Source: Pseudosporangium ferrugineum (lineage in GTDB: Bacteria > Actinomycetota > Actinomycetes > Mycobacteriales > Micromonosporaceae). Taken from it: DNA of 64,000 bases. Each line of letters starts with the position of its first letter. Within the stretch, counting starts at the first letter, position 1. Of the stretch, positions 44,701 through 53,505 are shown piece by piece. The stretch lies in contig NZ_PVZG01000008.1 in assembly GCF_003002065.1 (NCBI RefSeq), positions 186,001 to 250,000 of the forward strand. The letters are read 5' to 3'. Below the pieces are notes generated by a model that did not search any database, had not been told where the DNA came from, and saw nothing but the letters and a program-made list of their open reading frames with translations. Both the position numbers and the translations under genes were made by a program.

Positions 44701-46357
44701 ACGCCAGCTTGCCGCCGCCGGGCCCGAGCAGCGGGCGCGGGGTGAACCAGACGTCCCGGCCACCGCGCCACGGCTCGCCCCGGGCGACCATCTTGCGGGC
44801 GATGCCCAGCCGCTGATCGGTGGGGTCGACGAGACCGAGCCGCACCGGCCCGCCCGTCGTGCTCCGGGGCAGGTCACGCACGTCGCCGCGGTCCAGCAGC
44901 CCGGTCATCTCCTCGACCGAGGACGCGGCCAGCCAGACGATGCGCTCCGGCTCGGCCACCACCACGGGCGCGGCGTGGGCGTGCTGCTCGACGATGACGT
45001 GGGCGTTGATGCCGCCGAAGCCGAAGGCGTTCACCGCGGCCCGGCGCGGCCCGGCGCCCTGCCACGGCTGGGCGGCCGAGATCGGCTGGAAGCGGGTCCG
45101 GGCCATCTCGGCCCGCGGCTTGGTGACGTTGAGGGTCGGCGGGAGCACCCCGTGGTAGACCGCGAGGGTGGCCTTGATCAGGCCGGCCACCCCGGCCGCG
45201 GGCATCGCGTGGCCGATCATCGACTTCACCGAGCCGATGACCGGCTTCTCGCCGCCGGCGTGCGGGCCGAACACCTCGGCCACCGTGGTCAGCTCGGCGG
45301 CGTCCCCGGTCGGGGTGGCCGTGCCGTGCGCCTCGAGCAGCCCCAGCGCGTCCGGGGCGGTCGGGTCCAGGCCGGCCATCTCCCACGCGCGCCGGATCGC
45401 AAGCGTCTGGCCCGAGCTGGCCGGGTTGAACATGCTGGCCGAGCGGCCGTCGCTGGAGGTGCCGCTGCCGCGGATGACCGCGTACACCCGGTCGCCGTCG
45501 CGCTCGGCGTCGGCCAGGCGCTTGAGCACGACCATGCCGGTGCCCTCGCCGATCAGCACGCCGTCGGCGTCGGCGTCGAACGGGCGGATCTCGCCCTTGC
45601 GGCTGAGCGCCTGGAGCTGGCTGAACACCGACCAGAAACTGATGTCGTGTACGTGGTGCACGCCGCCCGCCAGCACCGCGTCCAGCCGGCCCTGGGCCAG
45701 TTCGGTCATGCCCTGGTCGACGGCGATCAGCGAGGACGCGCACGCCGCGTCGATCGTGTACGCCGGCCCGCGCAGGTTCAGCCGGTTCGCCACCCGGGAC
45801 GCGGCCAGGTTCGGCACGAGACCGATCGTGCCCTCGGGCTGGTGCTTGCCCAGCCGCTCGTCGATCCGGTCCCGCAGCAGGCCGAGCCGGTCCTCACCGA
45901 GGTCGGGCATGAGCTCGCGCAGCAGGCTGATGACCTGGCTGGCCATGCGCACGCGGTTGGCGTACCGGGACGCGGCCGGGTTGAGCAGGCCGCCGCGGCC
46001 CAGGATCACGCCGACCCGGTCGGCGTCCGGCATCTTCGCCGGGCCGCCCGCGTCGGCGATGGCGGCGGCGGCCACCTCGAGCGCGATCAGCTGATCGGGC
46101 TCGATGTCGCCGACCGAGTTGGGCATGATGCCGAACTTCAGCGGCTCGAACATCGCCTGGTCGAGGAAGCCGCCGCGGCGGGTGTAGAGCCGGTCGGGCC
46201 GGTGCGCGTTGTCCGGGTCGTAGAACAACGCGTCGAACCGGTCCTCCGGCACGTCGCTGATCATGTCCTTGCCGTTGACCAGGTTCTGCCAGTACTGGTC
46301 GAGGGTGGCGGCACCCGGGAAGACCGCCGCCATCCCCACGATCGCGATCTGCTCCAT
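41780..46357 (-). CDS. Iterative synthase KS-AT-DH-PPTase (PUFA/secondary-lipid type)
   Basis: 1525 aa starting MEQIAIVGMAAVFPG. KS (about 1-480) has active Cys in 'DAACASSLIAVD' (about 205), His in 'LEAHGTATPTGD' (344) and His in 'GHAMPAAGVAGLIK' (386), so it is not a chain-length-factor lacking Cys. AT (about 550-870) has 'AGHSIGEWTAAAV' Ser (617) and 'SAFHTPVF' His. A Pro/Ala linker follows without an ACP. A double hot-dog dehydratase (about 1030-1330) has 'LRDHCFF' His, 'MFHGPLFQGV' and 'ALLDNALQLIG' Asp. The C-terminal PPTase has 'VGIDVVEI' and 'WAAKEAAGKALG'. The layout resembles PfaC-like proteins with a PPTase tail. It starts 5 bases after the partner synthase. Confidence 0.9.
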   Translation of the reverse strand: MEQIAIVGMAAVFPGAATLDQYWQNLVNGKDMISDVPEDRFDALFYDPDNAHRPDRLYTRRGGFLDQAMFEPLKFGIMPNSVGDIEPDQLIALEVAAAAIADAGGPAKMPDADRVGVILGRGGLLNPAASRYANRVRMASQVISLLRELMPDLGEDRLGLLRDRIDERLGKHQPEGTIGLVPNLAASRVANRLNLRGPAYTIDAACASSLIAVDQGMTELAQGRLDAVLAGGVHHVHDISFWSVFSQLQALSRKGEIRPFDADADGVLIGEGTGMVVLKRLADAERDGDRVYAVIRGSGTSSDGRSASMFNPASSGQTLAIRRAWEMAGLDPTAPDALGLLEAHGTATPTGDAAELTTVAEVFGPHAGGEKPVIGSVKSMIGHAMPAAGVAGLIKATLAVYHGVLPPTLNVTKPRAEMARTRFQPISAAQPWQGAGPRRAAVNAFGFGGINAHVIVEQHAHAAPVVVAEPERIVWLAASSVEEMTGLLDRGDVRDLPRSTTGGPVRLGLVDPTDQRLGIARKMVARGEPWRGGRDVWFTPRPLLGPGGGKLAFVFPGVEAEFAPRTADIAAHFGWPHREWTAEDLGHHGTGLVEVGKLLDAAVRRMGVRPDAVAGHSIGEWTAAAVTGQMSTQGVDAFLGLFDADSVEVSGYAFAAVSAPMETVTPLLGDYPGVVLSHDNAPNQCVVNGPREQVQRLVDDLRSRTILCQLLPFRSAFHTPVFAEGLQAIGAALGRWEVHPTEVPVWSGTISAPFPTDPDEVNQLFIRHMIEPVWFRRTVNAMYDDGVRVFLQMGAGQLASLIDDNLRDREHLAMPANVSRRDGLAQLRRVATALWVDGGDPDLAVLEPARSGPAAPKVNTVAEPSARKGPAVKLDLGGPLVKLGEGADQLLGLGNARKAAPAPAATAPAAPAPAAAPAPVAGGNAEAHASALSALSRMAGTSKAAAELAALLQETASDAVTVMSAARTAPAVPRQRPAAPAVPPAVPRQRAATPPPASPVAAPPPVTAGHGSVVPRGPVAVQRKAAEEILLRTTLDVSVETMPYLRDHCFFVQPDDWPRVEDRWPVVPATTVVQHMMDAAEQAVPGLKAVAVRDAKFHRWLIAAPPQKVEITVKRAGPNVVTVVFGGYARSTVELAAAYPEPAERPWTQDPATEFPPTTSAEQMYAERLMFHGPLFQGVTTVHALGDMHVRGVVTAPKPPGALLDNALQLIGNWLITTQPFRTVALPVGLRHIKFYGPAPAPGTAFECVARVREITDGELIADTQLSVNGRVWAQIDGATDRRFDSHPTARACERFPEKYPMSQLREGGWTVAFDAWTDLVTRGMAARGILGGEAAAEYERMPAAKRNPWMLGRIAAKDAVRFRQWDAGHTDVYPIELTVRNEPSGRPYVELRPGRGLVECAVSIAHTGETGVAIAGPAGAEVGIDVVEIAPRDESTVRYALTEAERAQLTDDRSFARLWAAKEAAGKALGTGLDGAPRRFDVSLADGTVTVGDRVIRVAWQEIENPPELPPRRYVVAWTTSADN

Positions 46358-46362
46358 GCCGC

Positions 46363-49300
46363 TTACCAGCCCGAGGCGGTCAGCACGACCGACGGGGCGT
46401 CGCCCCAGGCCAGCTCGCGCAGCAGGCTCAGCGCGCCCTCCTCCGGGTCGATCAGGCCGATGCCGCGGCGGGCGTACTCGGCCGTCAGCTCCGGCGTGAC
46501 CATGCCGCCGTGCGCGCCGACCGGGGCCCACGGCCCCCAGTGCACGGTGAGCGCGCGGTGGCCGGTGGCCTGCGACCAGCGGCCGCCCATCGCGTCGAGC
46601 GCGTCGTTGGCGGCGGCGTAGTCGCTCTGGCCCCGGTTGCCGTACGCGGCGGCGATGCTGCCGAACATCACGACGAACTTCGGCGCGGCGCCGCAGGCCT
46701 CCAGGGCCTCGAGCACCGACCGGGCGCCGTCCACCTTGGTGCGGAACACCCGCTCGAAGGAGGCCGGGTCCTTGTCGCCGATCAGCTTGTCCTCGATGAT
46801 CCCGGCCGCGTAGACCAGGCCGTCGAGGCGGCCGTACTCGTCGTGGATGCGCTTGACCAGCCGGCGGGTGGCCTCGTCGTCGCGGACGTCCAGCGAGTGG
46901 TAGCGCACCTGCGCGCCCAGCTCGGTCAGCTCCGCGACGGTGGCGTTGACCTCCCGGGCGGCCAGGATCGCCGACGCGGTGCGGTCGATGTCGGCCGGGG
47001 AACGCATCCCCCGCGCCGCCAGCGCCTTGCGCAGGGCCGCCTTGTCACCGGCGGCGGCCAGCTCGGGGTCCTCGTCGGTCTGCGGCAGCGGCGTGCGCCC
47101 GACCAGCTCCACCCTGCACCGGGAGGCGGCGGCGACCGTACGCGCGAACCACGGCGTGATCCCCCGCGCCCCGCCGATGAGCACCACCACCGAGTCCTGC
47201 TCGAGCCCGATCGCGCGGGCCTCGGCCACGCCGTCACCGGCCGGTCCGGCGCCGCCGTCGGCCAGCATGCCCAGCCCCGACTCGGTGAGCCGGCCGATCA
47301 GCCGCCCGCCGGTGCGCCGGTGCACGACCGGAGCCGTGGTGGCGTCGCGCAGTTCCTCGACGAGCCCCTGAGCCACGTCGTCGGCGGTCGCCTCGGCGTC
47401 GACCTCGACGTAGCGGGCGACCGTCTCCGGATACTCCCGGGCGATGGTGCGGAACAGGCCGGTCAGCCCGTCCGTACGCGTGCCGGCGGCCGCGGATCCC
47501 GCCGCCACCAGCCAGCGCGGCCCGGAGGCCAGCGCCTGCTGCAGGAACGCGAAGGCGTCGGGCAGCAGCGGCGCGCCGCCGTCGGTCAGGCCGTCGAGCA
47601 GGATGACGCCGTCCAGGCCGGCCGGGTCGTCCGCGGTGGAGCCGGTCACGCCGCTCGCGCCCGCCTCGGCCAGCAACTCGGCCAGCCGGGCGCCGGCCGC
47701 GCCGCCGCCGGTGATGAGGAAGCGGGCCCCGGCGAGACCCGGCCCGGGCGTCTCGGCGGGCGCCACGGACTCCAGGCGCGCGATCAGCCGCTGGGGCGCG
47801 ATGCCCACCCTGGGCGGGGCCTCGCTCTCCTCGGCCCTGACCTCTAACGCGGCGACCGCCGGGGCCGCGGCGGGCGCGGCGTTGATGCGGGTGTCCAGCC
47901 AGGCCACCATCGCGCGAACGGTACGGGCCTTGACCAGGTCCTCCAGCTCCGACTCGTCACCCTCGACCGCCAGACCCAGCTTGTCGGCGACCTCGCCGGC
48001 CACCTCCGCACGCTTGATCGAGTCGACGCTCAGATCCGCTTCCAGGTCCAGGTCGAGCTCGATCAGCTCCTCCGGGTAACCGGTGCGCTCACTGATCACC
48101 GCGAGCACGGCACCCTGCACGTCGATCGCGGGCGTGGCCGCCGGGGCCGGCGCCGCGACCGCGACAGCGGCGGCGGGTGCCGCCGGGGCGGACACGTTGA
48201 TTCGGGTGTCGAGCCAGCTCACCATCGCGCGGACGGTACGGGCCTTGACCAGGTCCTCCAGCTCCGACTCGTCACCCTCGACCGCCAGACCCAGCTTGCT
48301 GGCGACCTCGCCGGCCACCTCCGCACGCTTGATCGAGTCGACGCTCAGATCCGCTTCCAGGTCCAGGTCGAGCTCGATCAGCTCCTCCGGGTAACCGGTG
48401 CGCTCACTGATCACCGCGAGCACGGCACCCTGCACGTCGAGGCCGGGGCTCGCCGCCGGGGCCAGCACGGCCTCGGTCTCGGCGACCGTCGGGTAGTGCA
48501 CCGCCGCCACCGAGGCGGTGGCCGGGGCCGGCGACACCGGAGCGGCCGGCGAGACCTGCCGGGGCACGGCCACCGGCGCGGGGGCCAGCGCCTGCACCGG
48601 TGCGGGCACCGCCTCGCCCGGCTGCCAGACCATCCGGCCGCCGGAGCCCTCACCCAGGTACGCGAGCAGCACGTCGCGCTGGGTGGCGATCAGGTCCCGG
48701 CTCGTCCGCAGGAACTCGCTGACCAGGTCGCTGCGGCTGTCGCGGGCGCCCTCGGGCCCCTGCACTGAGGTCATCGTGAACTCCTCGATCTCGATGCGCC
48801 GGGCGGGGGTCATCCCGCCGGGCAGGCACTGTCCGTCGCGGTCGCGTACGGCCTGACCGTCGACGGTCCAGGTCGGACGGTGCGGCGCCGGGATCTCCGG
48901 GCCGGTGGTGTCGCGGCCGGCGAAGAGCCAGCCGGTCTGTACGGGCACCCCCGCGCAGGCCAGCTCGGCCGCGGCGGTGAGCAGGGCGCGCAGGCCCTGC
49001 CCGGGGCGGCCGTCGACGGTGACGACCGTGTGCGGGCGGTCGCCGAGCACGGCACCGACCAGGCCCGCGAGGACCTGGCCGGGACCGGCCTCGACGAAGA
49101 TGCGGGCGCCGGCCGCGTACATGGCCTCGACCTGCTCGACGAAGCGGACCGGGGCACCGATCTGCGCGGCGAGCCCGTCGCGCACGGCGGCGGCCTCGGC
49201 CGGGTACGGCTCGGCGCTGCGGTTCGACCAGACCGGCACGTCCGGGACGCCGATGTCCCGGGTGGCGAGCACCCCGGCGAAGGCGGCCGACCCCTCGGCC

Positions 49301-52300
49301 ACCACCGGGCTGTGGAACGCGGCCGCGACCGGGATGCCCCGGGCCCGCAGGCCGGCCTCCTTGAGCGCGGCCGTGGCCCGGCCGATCGCCGCGGTCGGAC
49401 CGGAGATCACGATCTGGGTGGGAGCGTTGTGGTTGGCCAGCACGACCTCGCCGGCGAGGCCCGCGGCGTCGAGAGCGGCCCGCACCTGGTCGGCGGTGCC
49501 GCTGACGGCGGCCATCGTGCCCGGGTCGTCGCCCGCGGCGGCGAGGATGGCGTCGGCGCGCTCGCGGCTCAGGTCGAGCAGCGTGGCCGGGTCGAAGGCG
49601 CCCGTGGTGCACAGCGCCACCAGCTCGCCGTAGCTGTGACCGCCGGCCATGTCCGGGCGTACGCCGAGGCGGCGCAGCACGTGGTCGACGGCGAGCCCGC
49701 CGATGCCCAGGACCGGCTGGGCGACGCGGGTGTCGCGGACGCGCTCCTGCTGGGCCTTCGCGGTGTCCTCGTCGAACGCCGTCGGCGGGAAGAGCAGGTC
49801 CGCCCAGTCCCGGCCGAGTTCGAGGTACTCGCGCAGCTCCGGGAAGGCGACGAACAGGTCGGCGAGGGCGCCCGGCTTCTGGCTGCCCTGGCCGGGGAAG
49901 AGGAACGCCACCTTGCCGGGCTCGGTCGCGGCCGGCGGCTGGATCAGGCCGAGGCGCGGGTCGTGCTCGCCGTCGAGCGCCCGGCGCAGCAGCCCGGCGA
50001 GGTCGTCCACGTCGGACGCGACGACCGCGATGCGCACCGGACCGGTCCGCGGGTCGGACTCGCGGGCGGACGCGGCGGCGAGCTCCCGCAGCAGCCCGGT
50101 GCCGGGCAGCTTGTCGAGCAGCTTGCGGGCGGCGCGCTGGGCGGCCTCCACCGTGGTGCCGCGGAACAGGAACAGCTCGGCCGGCCACTCCTGGCGGGTG
50201 TGCCGGGGGTCCGCGGTCGCCGGGTGGGCCTCCAGCACGACGTGGAAGTTGGTGCCGCCGAAACCGAACGCGCTGACCCCGGCGATCCGCTCCTCGGGCG
50301 GCGCGGCCCACGGGCGGGTCTCGGTGTGGAACGCGAACGGGCTGGCCTCCGGGCTCCACGCCGGGTTGGGCCGGGTGAGCCCGATCGTCGGCGGCTTGAC
50401 CCCGGTGTGCACGGCGAGCGCGGCCTTGATCACGCCGGCCATGCCCGCGGCGCACTTGGTGTGGCCGATCTGCGACTTGACCGAGCCGAGGACCGCGCCG
50501 CCGGGGCGGGCCCCGTTCTCGGTGAAGAGCTTGGTCAGCGTCTCCAGCTCGGTACGGTCGCCGACCACCGTGCCGGTGCCGTGCGCCTCGACCAGGCCGA
50601 CCTGGCTCGGCGAGATGCCGGCCCCGGCGTACGCCCGGTCGAGCGCCCGCCGCTGACCCTCGGCGCGCGGCGCGGTCAGGCCCAGCGCCCGGCCGTCGCT
50701 GGCGCCGCCGAGGCCCTTGATGACGGCGTACACGCGGTCGCCGTCGCGCTCGGCATCGGCCAGCCGCTTGAGCACCACGGCCGCGACGCCCTCGCCCAGC
50801 GCGATGCCGTCCCCGGTGCTGTCGAAGGTGCGGCAGCGGCCGGTCGGCGAGAGCGCGTGCGCCGAGGTGAACATCAGGTAGTCGTTGATGCCGTTGTGCA
50901 GGTCCGCGCCGCCGCAGATCATCAGGTCGCTGTCGCCGGAGCGCAGCTCCTTGCACGCGGAGTCCATGGCGGCCAGCGAGGAGGCGCAGGCGGCGTCCAC
51001 CGTGTAGTTCGGGCCGCCCAGGTCCAGGCGGTTGGCGACCCGGCCGGCGATGACGTTGGCCAGCACCCCGGGGAACGTGTCCTCGGTGACGGTCGGCAGC
51101 AGCCCCTGCATCTGCTCGGGCACCTCGCCGAGGTAACCGGGCAGCAGCGTACGCAGGGTCTGCGTCTGGCTCATGTCGCTGCCCGCCTCGGCACCGAACA
51201 CCACGCCGGTCTTGCCGTGGTCGAAGCCGGAGTCGTACGCGTACCCCGCGTCCACCAGCGCCCGGTGCGAGATCTCCAGCGCGAGCAGCTGGGTGGGGTC
51301 GATGCTGGCCAGGGCCGCGGGCGGGATGCCGTACTTGATGGCGTCGAACGGCACCGGGTCGATGAAGCCGCCCCACTTCGAGACGGTGATCCGGCCGGTC
51401 TGCCCGGGCCCGACCTCCGGTGCGTAGTACGTGTCGACGTCCCAGCGGTCCGCGGGCACCTCGCCGACCCGGTTGGCGCCGCTGACCACGGTCTCCCAGA
51501 AGCTGGCGAGGTCGGGCGAGCCGGGGAAGACGCAGGCCATGCCGACGATCGCGATGTCCAGCGGGTCCGCGGCCTCCGGCTCGAGCACCGGGTCGAGGCC
51601 GAGGTCGGCGCGCAGCTCGGTGACGCGATCGGCGTGGACGGCGACGGCCGCGGAGGTGACCTGCTCGTGCAGACCGGCGATCGTGGTGGCGGCGTCGCGC
51701 AGCACGGCGACCTGGCCGGCCATGAACAGACCCTCGGCCGCCTGGGTGGCCTCGTCGACGGTGACCAGCTGGTCGCCGTCGCGGGTCAGGCCCTTGCTGG
51801 CGATCCGCAGCCGGCCCACGTTGAGCATCTCGAGCTGTTCCCAGACGACGCGGTTCTCCACGCCCGCGTCCTCGAGCTGCTCACGCACGCTGTGGAAGTC
51901 GTCGACGAAGCCCGACTGGAGGCACCGGGTCGCGTGGCCGGGCGCGGTCTCCAGCAGCGCCGTGGCCGTCGCGTCGATCGCCTGCTGCTGGAACAGCGGC
52001 TGGATCGCGCCGTGCGTCACGGCTTCCTCGGTGAACAGGTACGCCGTACCCATCAGCACCCCGACCTGGGCACCGCGGCGGGTGAGCGGACCGGCCATGG
52101 CGGCCACCATCGCCGCCGACCGCTCGTCGTGGATGCCGCCGGCGAAGAAGATCTGCAGCTCGGCGGCGGTCTCCTCGGGGCGGCCGGCGAGGAACTCGGT
52201 CAGCACGCCGAGTTGCGCCTCCCACAGCGGGAAGCTGGCCCGCGGCCCGACGTGGCCGCCGCACTCGGCGCCCTCGAAGATGAACTTGCGGGAGCCGGCC

Positions 52301-53505
52301 TGGAGGAACTGCCGCAGCAACCCGGGCGACGGCACGTGCAGGAACGAGCTGATGCCGTCGGCCTCGAGCCCCTTGGCCTGGGCGGGACGGCCGCCGGCGA
52401 TGATCGCCACCGCGGGCCGGATCTCCCGGATGACCTCGATCTGCGCCGCACGCAGCTGTTCCGGGGCGAAGCCCAGCACGCCGACGCCCCAGGGCCGGTC
52501 GCCGAGCGTGGCGGCGGCCTCGGTGAGCATCCGGCGGGTCTGCTCGGCGTTGGCGAGGGCGAGCGCGATGAAGGGCAGGGCTCCGCCGTCGGCCACGGAG
52601 CCGGCGAACCCGGCGACGTCGCTCACCCGGGTCATCGGGCCCTGGGCCACGGGAAGCTCGACGCCGAGCGTACGGGCCAGCGGCGCACCCGGCCGCAGTG
52701 CCTCGCCGGCGTCCGGGTCCCCGAGGGCGTCGAGGACCGCGTCGCGGATGCCGCGTACGGCGGTGGCGGTGTCGGCGTACCGCTTCGCGAAGTCGGCCGC
52801 CAGCCAGCCGTCCTGGCCGACCGGGAGCAGGACGCCGTCGCAGTCGAGGCCCCGCATGCCGTCGCGGAGCACGGTCTCGGTGCCGTCCATCCGGCGGATC
52901 AGGGCCTGTGCCCGATCGGGCAATGTGGACTCCGAGAGCAGCAGCAGCTGGGTGTCGAGCAGGACGCCCGCCGCGCCGCCGACCACACAGGCCGCCGCGG
53001 TGTGCGGGCCGATGCCGCCGGCCGCCCAGACCGGCACGCCGACGCCGACGAGCTGCTGGAGGAGAACGAACGAGCTGAGCTCGCTGACCCGGCCGCCGGA
53101 CTCCATTCCGCGGGCGACCAGCCCGTGCGCGCCGGCTTCCACGGCCGCGTGGGCCTCGGCGAGCGAGGCGACCTCCACGAGGACGCGGTGCCGGGCGGCC
53201 AGCTCGGCGACGTCCCAGCCCGAGTCGGCGGTGACGATCACGAGCTCGACCGCCGTGCCGGCGACCCGCTCGAGGTCGGCGGGGGTGGCGGTGCAGGCGG
53301 CGGTGACGCGGACACCCAGTCCGGAGCCGGCGCGGCGGGCGGCGCGGGCCAGCACCCGCAGGCTCCACGCGTCTCCCGCGCCCAGGTCGAGGACGCCCAC
53401 GCCGCCGGCCCGGGCGGCCGCGGCGACCTGGTGGGGGCTTGCTTCCAGCCCGGCACCGCCGCTGACGGCGAGCACCAGTGACGTCGTCTGTCGCACTGTC
53501 TTCAT
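46363..53505 (-). CDS. Giant iterative synthase NPD-NPD-KS-AT-ACP-ACP-KR (PfaD-PfaA-like fusion)
   Basis: 2380 aa from ATG 53505 (GGAG 4 nt upstream). Residues 1-640 carry two nitronate-monooxygenase/PfaD-like TIM barrels. The first is weaker ('GMESGGRVSELSSF', 'AAGGIGPHTAAACVVGGA' near 163). The second is canonical ('VAQGPMTRVSDVAGF', 'FEGAECGGHVGPRASFPL' near 413, 'MGTAYLFTEEAV'). KS (645-1090) has Cys in 'DAACASSLAAMD', 'VEAHGTGT' and 'GHTKCAAG'. AT (1200-1500) has 'GHSYGEL'. Twin ACPs have Ser near 1724 and 1829, each in 'DLSVDSIKR'. KR (2100-2380) has 'LIGGARGI' and Tyr in 'QSDYAAAND'. It should elongate, ketoreduce and enoyl-reduce acyl chains with the DH-bearing partner. Confidence 0.9.
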   Translation of the reverse strand: MKTVRQTTSLVLAVSGGAGLEASPHQVAAAARAGGVGVLDLGAGDAWSLRVLARAARRAGSGLGVRVTAACTATPADLERVAGTAVELVIVTADSGWDVAELAARHRVLVEVASLAEAHAAVEAGAHGLVARGMESGGRVSELSSFVLLQQLVGVGVPVWAAGGIGPHTAAACVVGGAAGVLLDTQLLLLSESTLPDRAQALIRRMDGTETVLRDGMRGLDCDGVLLPVGQDGWLAADFAKRYADTATAVRGIRDAVLDALGDPDAGEALRPGAPLARTLGVELPVAQGPMTRVSDVAGFAGSVADGGALPFIALALANAEQTRRMLTEAAATLGDRPWGVGVLGFAPEQLRAAQIEVIREIRPAVAIIAGGRPAQAKGLEADGISSFLHVPSPGLLRQFLQAGSRKFIFEGAECGGHVGPRASFPLWEAQLGVLTEFLAGRPEETAAELQIFFAGGIHDERSAAMVAAMAGPLTRRGAQVGVLMGTAYLFTEEAVTHGAIQPLFQQQAIDATATALLETAPGHATRCLQSGFVDDFHSVREQLEDAGVENRVVWEQLEMLNVGRLRIASKGLTRDGDQLVTVDEATQAAEGLFMAGQVAVLRDAATTIAGLHEQVTSAAVAVHADRVTELRADLGLDPVLEPEAADPLDIAIVGMACVFPGSPDLASFWETVVSGANRVGEVPADRWDVDTYYAPEVGPGQTGRITVSKWGGFIDPVPFDAIKYGIPPAALASIDPTQLLALEISHRALVDAGYAYDSGFDHGKTGVVFGAEAGSDMSQTQTLRTLLPGYLGEVPEQMQGLLPTVTEDTFPGVLANVIAGRVANRLDLGGPNYTVDAACASSLAAMDSACKELRSGDSDLMICGGADLHNGINDYLMFTSAHALSPTGRCRTFDSTGDGIALGEGVAAVVLKRLADAERDGDRVYAVIKGLGGASDGRALGLTAPRAEGQRRALDRAYAGAGISPSQVGLVEAHGTGTVVGDRTELETLTKLFTENGARPGGAVLGSVKSQIGHTKCAAGMAGVIKAALAVHTGVKPPTIGLTRPNPAWSPEASPFAFHTETRPWAAPPEERIAGVSAFGFGGTNFHVVLEAHPATADPRHTRQEWPAELFLFRGTTVEAAQRAARKLLDKLPGTGLLRELAAASARESDPRTGPVRIAVVASDVDDLAGLLRRALDGEHDPRLGLIQPPAATEPGKVAFLFPGQGSQKPGALADLFVAFPELREYLELGRDWADLLFPPTAFDEDTAKAQQERVRDTRVAQPVLGIGGLAVDHVLRRLGVRPDMAGGHSYGELVALCTTGAFDPATLLDLSRERADAILAAAGDDPGTMAAVSGTADQVRAALDAAGLAGEVVLANHNAPTQIVISGPTAAIGRATAALKEAGLRARGIPVAAAFHSPVVAEGSAAFAGVLATRDIGVPDVPVWSNRSAEPYPAEAAAVRDGLAAQIGAPVRFVEQVEAMYAAGARIFVEAGPGQVLAGLVGAVLGDRPHTVVTVDGRPGQGLRALLTAAAELACAGVPVQTGWLFAGRDTTGPEIPAPHRPTWTVDGQAVRDRDGQCLPGGMTPARRIEIEEFTMTSVQGPEGARDSRSDLVSEFLRTSRDLIATQRDVLLAYLGEGSGGRMVWQPGEAVPAPVQALAPAPVAVPRQVSPAAPVSPAPATASVAAVHYPTVAETEAVLAPAASPGLDVQGAVLAVISERTGYPEELIELDLDLEADLSVDSIKRAEVAGEVASKLGLAVEGDESELEDLVKARTVRAMVSWLDTRINVSAPAAPAAAVAVAAPAPAATPAIDVQGAVLAVISERTGYPEELIELDLDLEADLSVDSIKRAEVAGEVADKLGLAVEGDESELEDLVKARTVRAMVAWLDTRINAAPAAAPAVAALEVRAEESEAPPRVGIAPQRLIARLESVAPAETPGPGLAGARFLITGGGAAGARLAELLAEAGASGVTGSTADDPAGLDGVILLDGLTDGGAPLLPDAFAFLQQALASGPRWLVAAGSAAAGTRTDGLTGLFRTIAREYPETVARYVEVDAEATADDVAQGLVEELRDATTAPVVHRRTGGRLIGRLTESGLGMLADGGAGPAGDGVAEARAIGLEQDSVVVLIGGARGITPWFARTVAAASRCRVELVGRTPLPQTDEDPELAAAGDKAALRKALAARGMRSPADIDRTASAILAAREVNATVAELTELGAQVRYHSLDVRDDEATRRLVKRIHDEYGRLDGLVYAAGIIEDKLIGDKDPASFERVFRTKVDGARSVLEALEACGAAPKFVVMFGSIAAAYGNRGQSDYAAANDALDAMGGRWSQATGHRALTVHWGPWAPVGAHGGMVTPELTAEYARRGIGLIDPEEGALSLLRELAWGDAPSVVLTASGW
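47906..48439 (-). repeat. Twin ACP-coding repeats, 315-bp period
   Basis: Segments 47906-48124 and 48221-48439 inside the large synthase are almost identical. Over about 219 bases I count three differences: ...GCGAACGG/GCGGACGG at one end, and a two-base TGTCGG/TGCTGG change near 47979/48294. Each encodes one ACP. The 315-bp unit equals 105 codons and includes an Ala/Pro linker that differs more. Confidence 0.9.

Noticed and set aside
46357..46531. Longer N-terminus for the KS-AT-DH-PPTase protein
   Set aside because: The extra residues overlap the KR end of the upstream gene and read low-complexity sequence. MEQIAIVGMAAVFPG is the canonical KS start.
48880..53481. A 1533-residue open frame on the plus strand opposite the large synthase, and similar long frames at 33-2378, 4049-6703 and 44510-46621
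   Set aside because: They lie antisense to genes with complete catalytic motifs, are Arg/Gly/Pro/Ala-rich without motifs, and are the expected by-product of very high third-position GC.
41780..53505. Enediyne-type PKS
   Set aside because: PPTase and DH are present, but the architecture is split over two proteins with AT in both and an N-terminal ER. None of the usual enediyne warhead companion genes are nearby.
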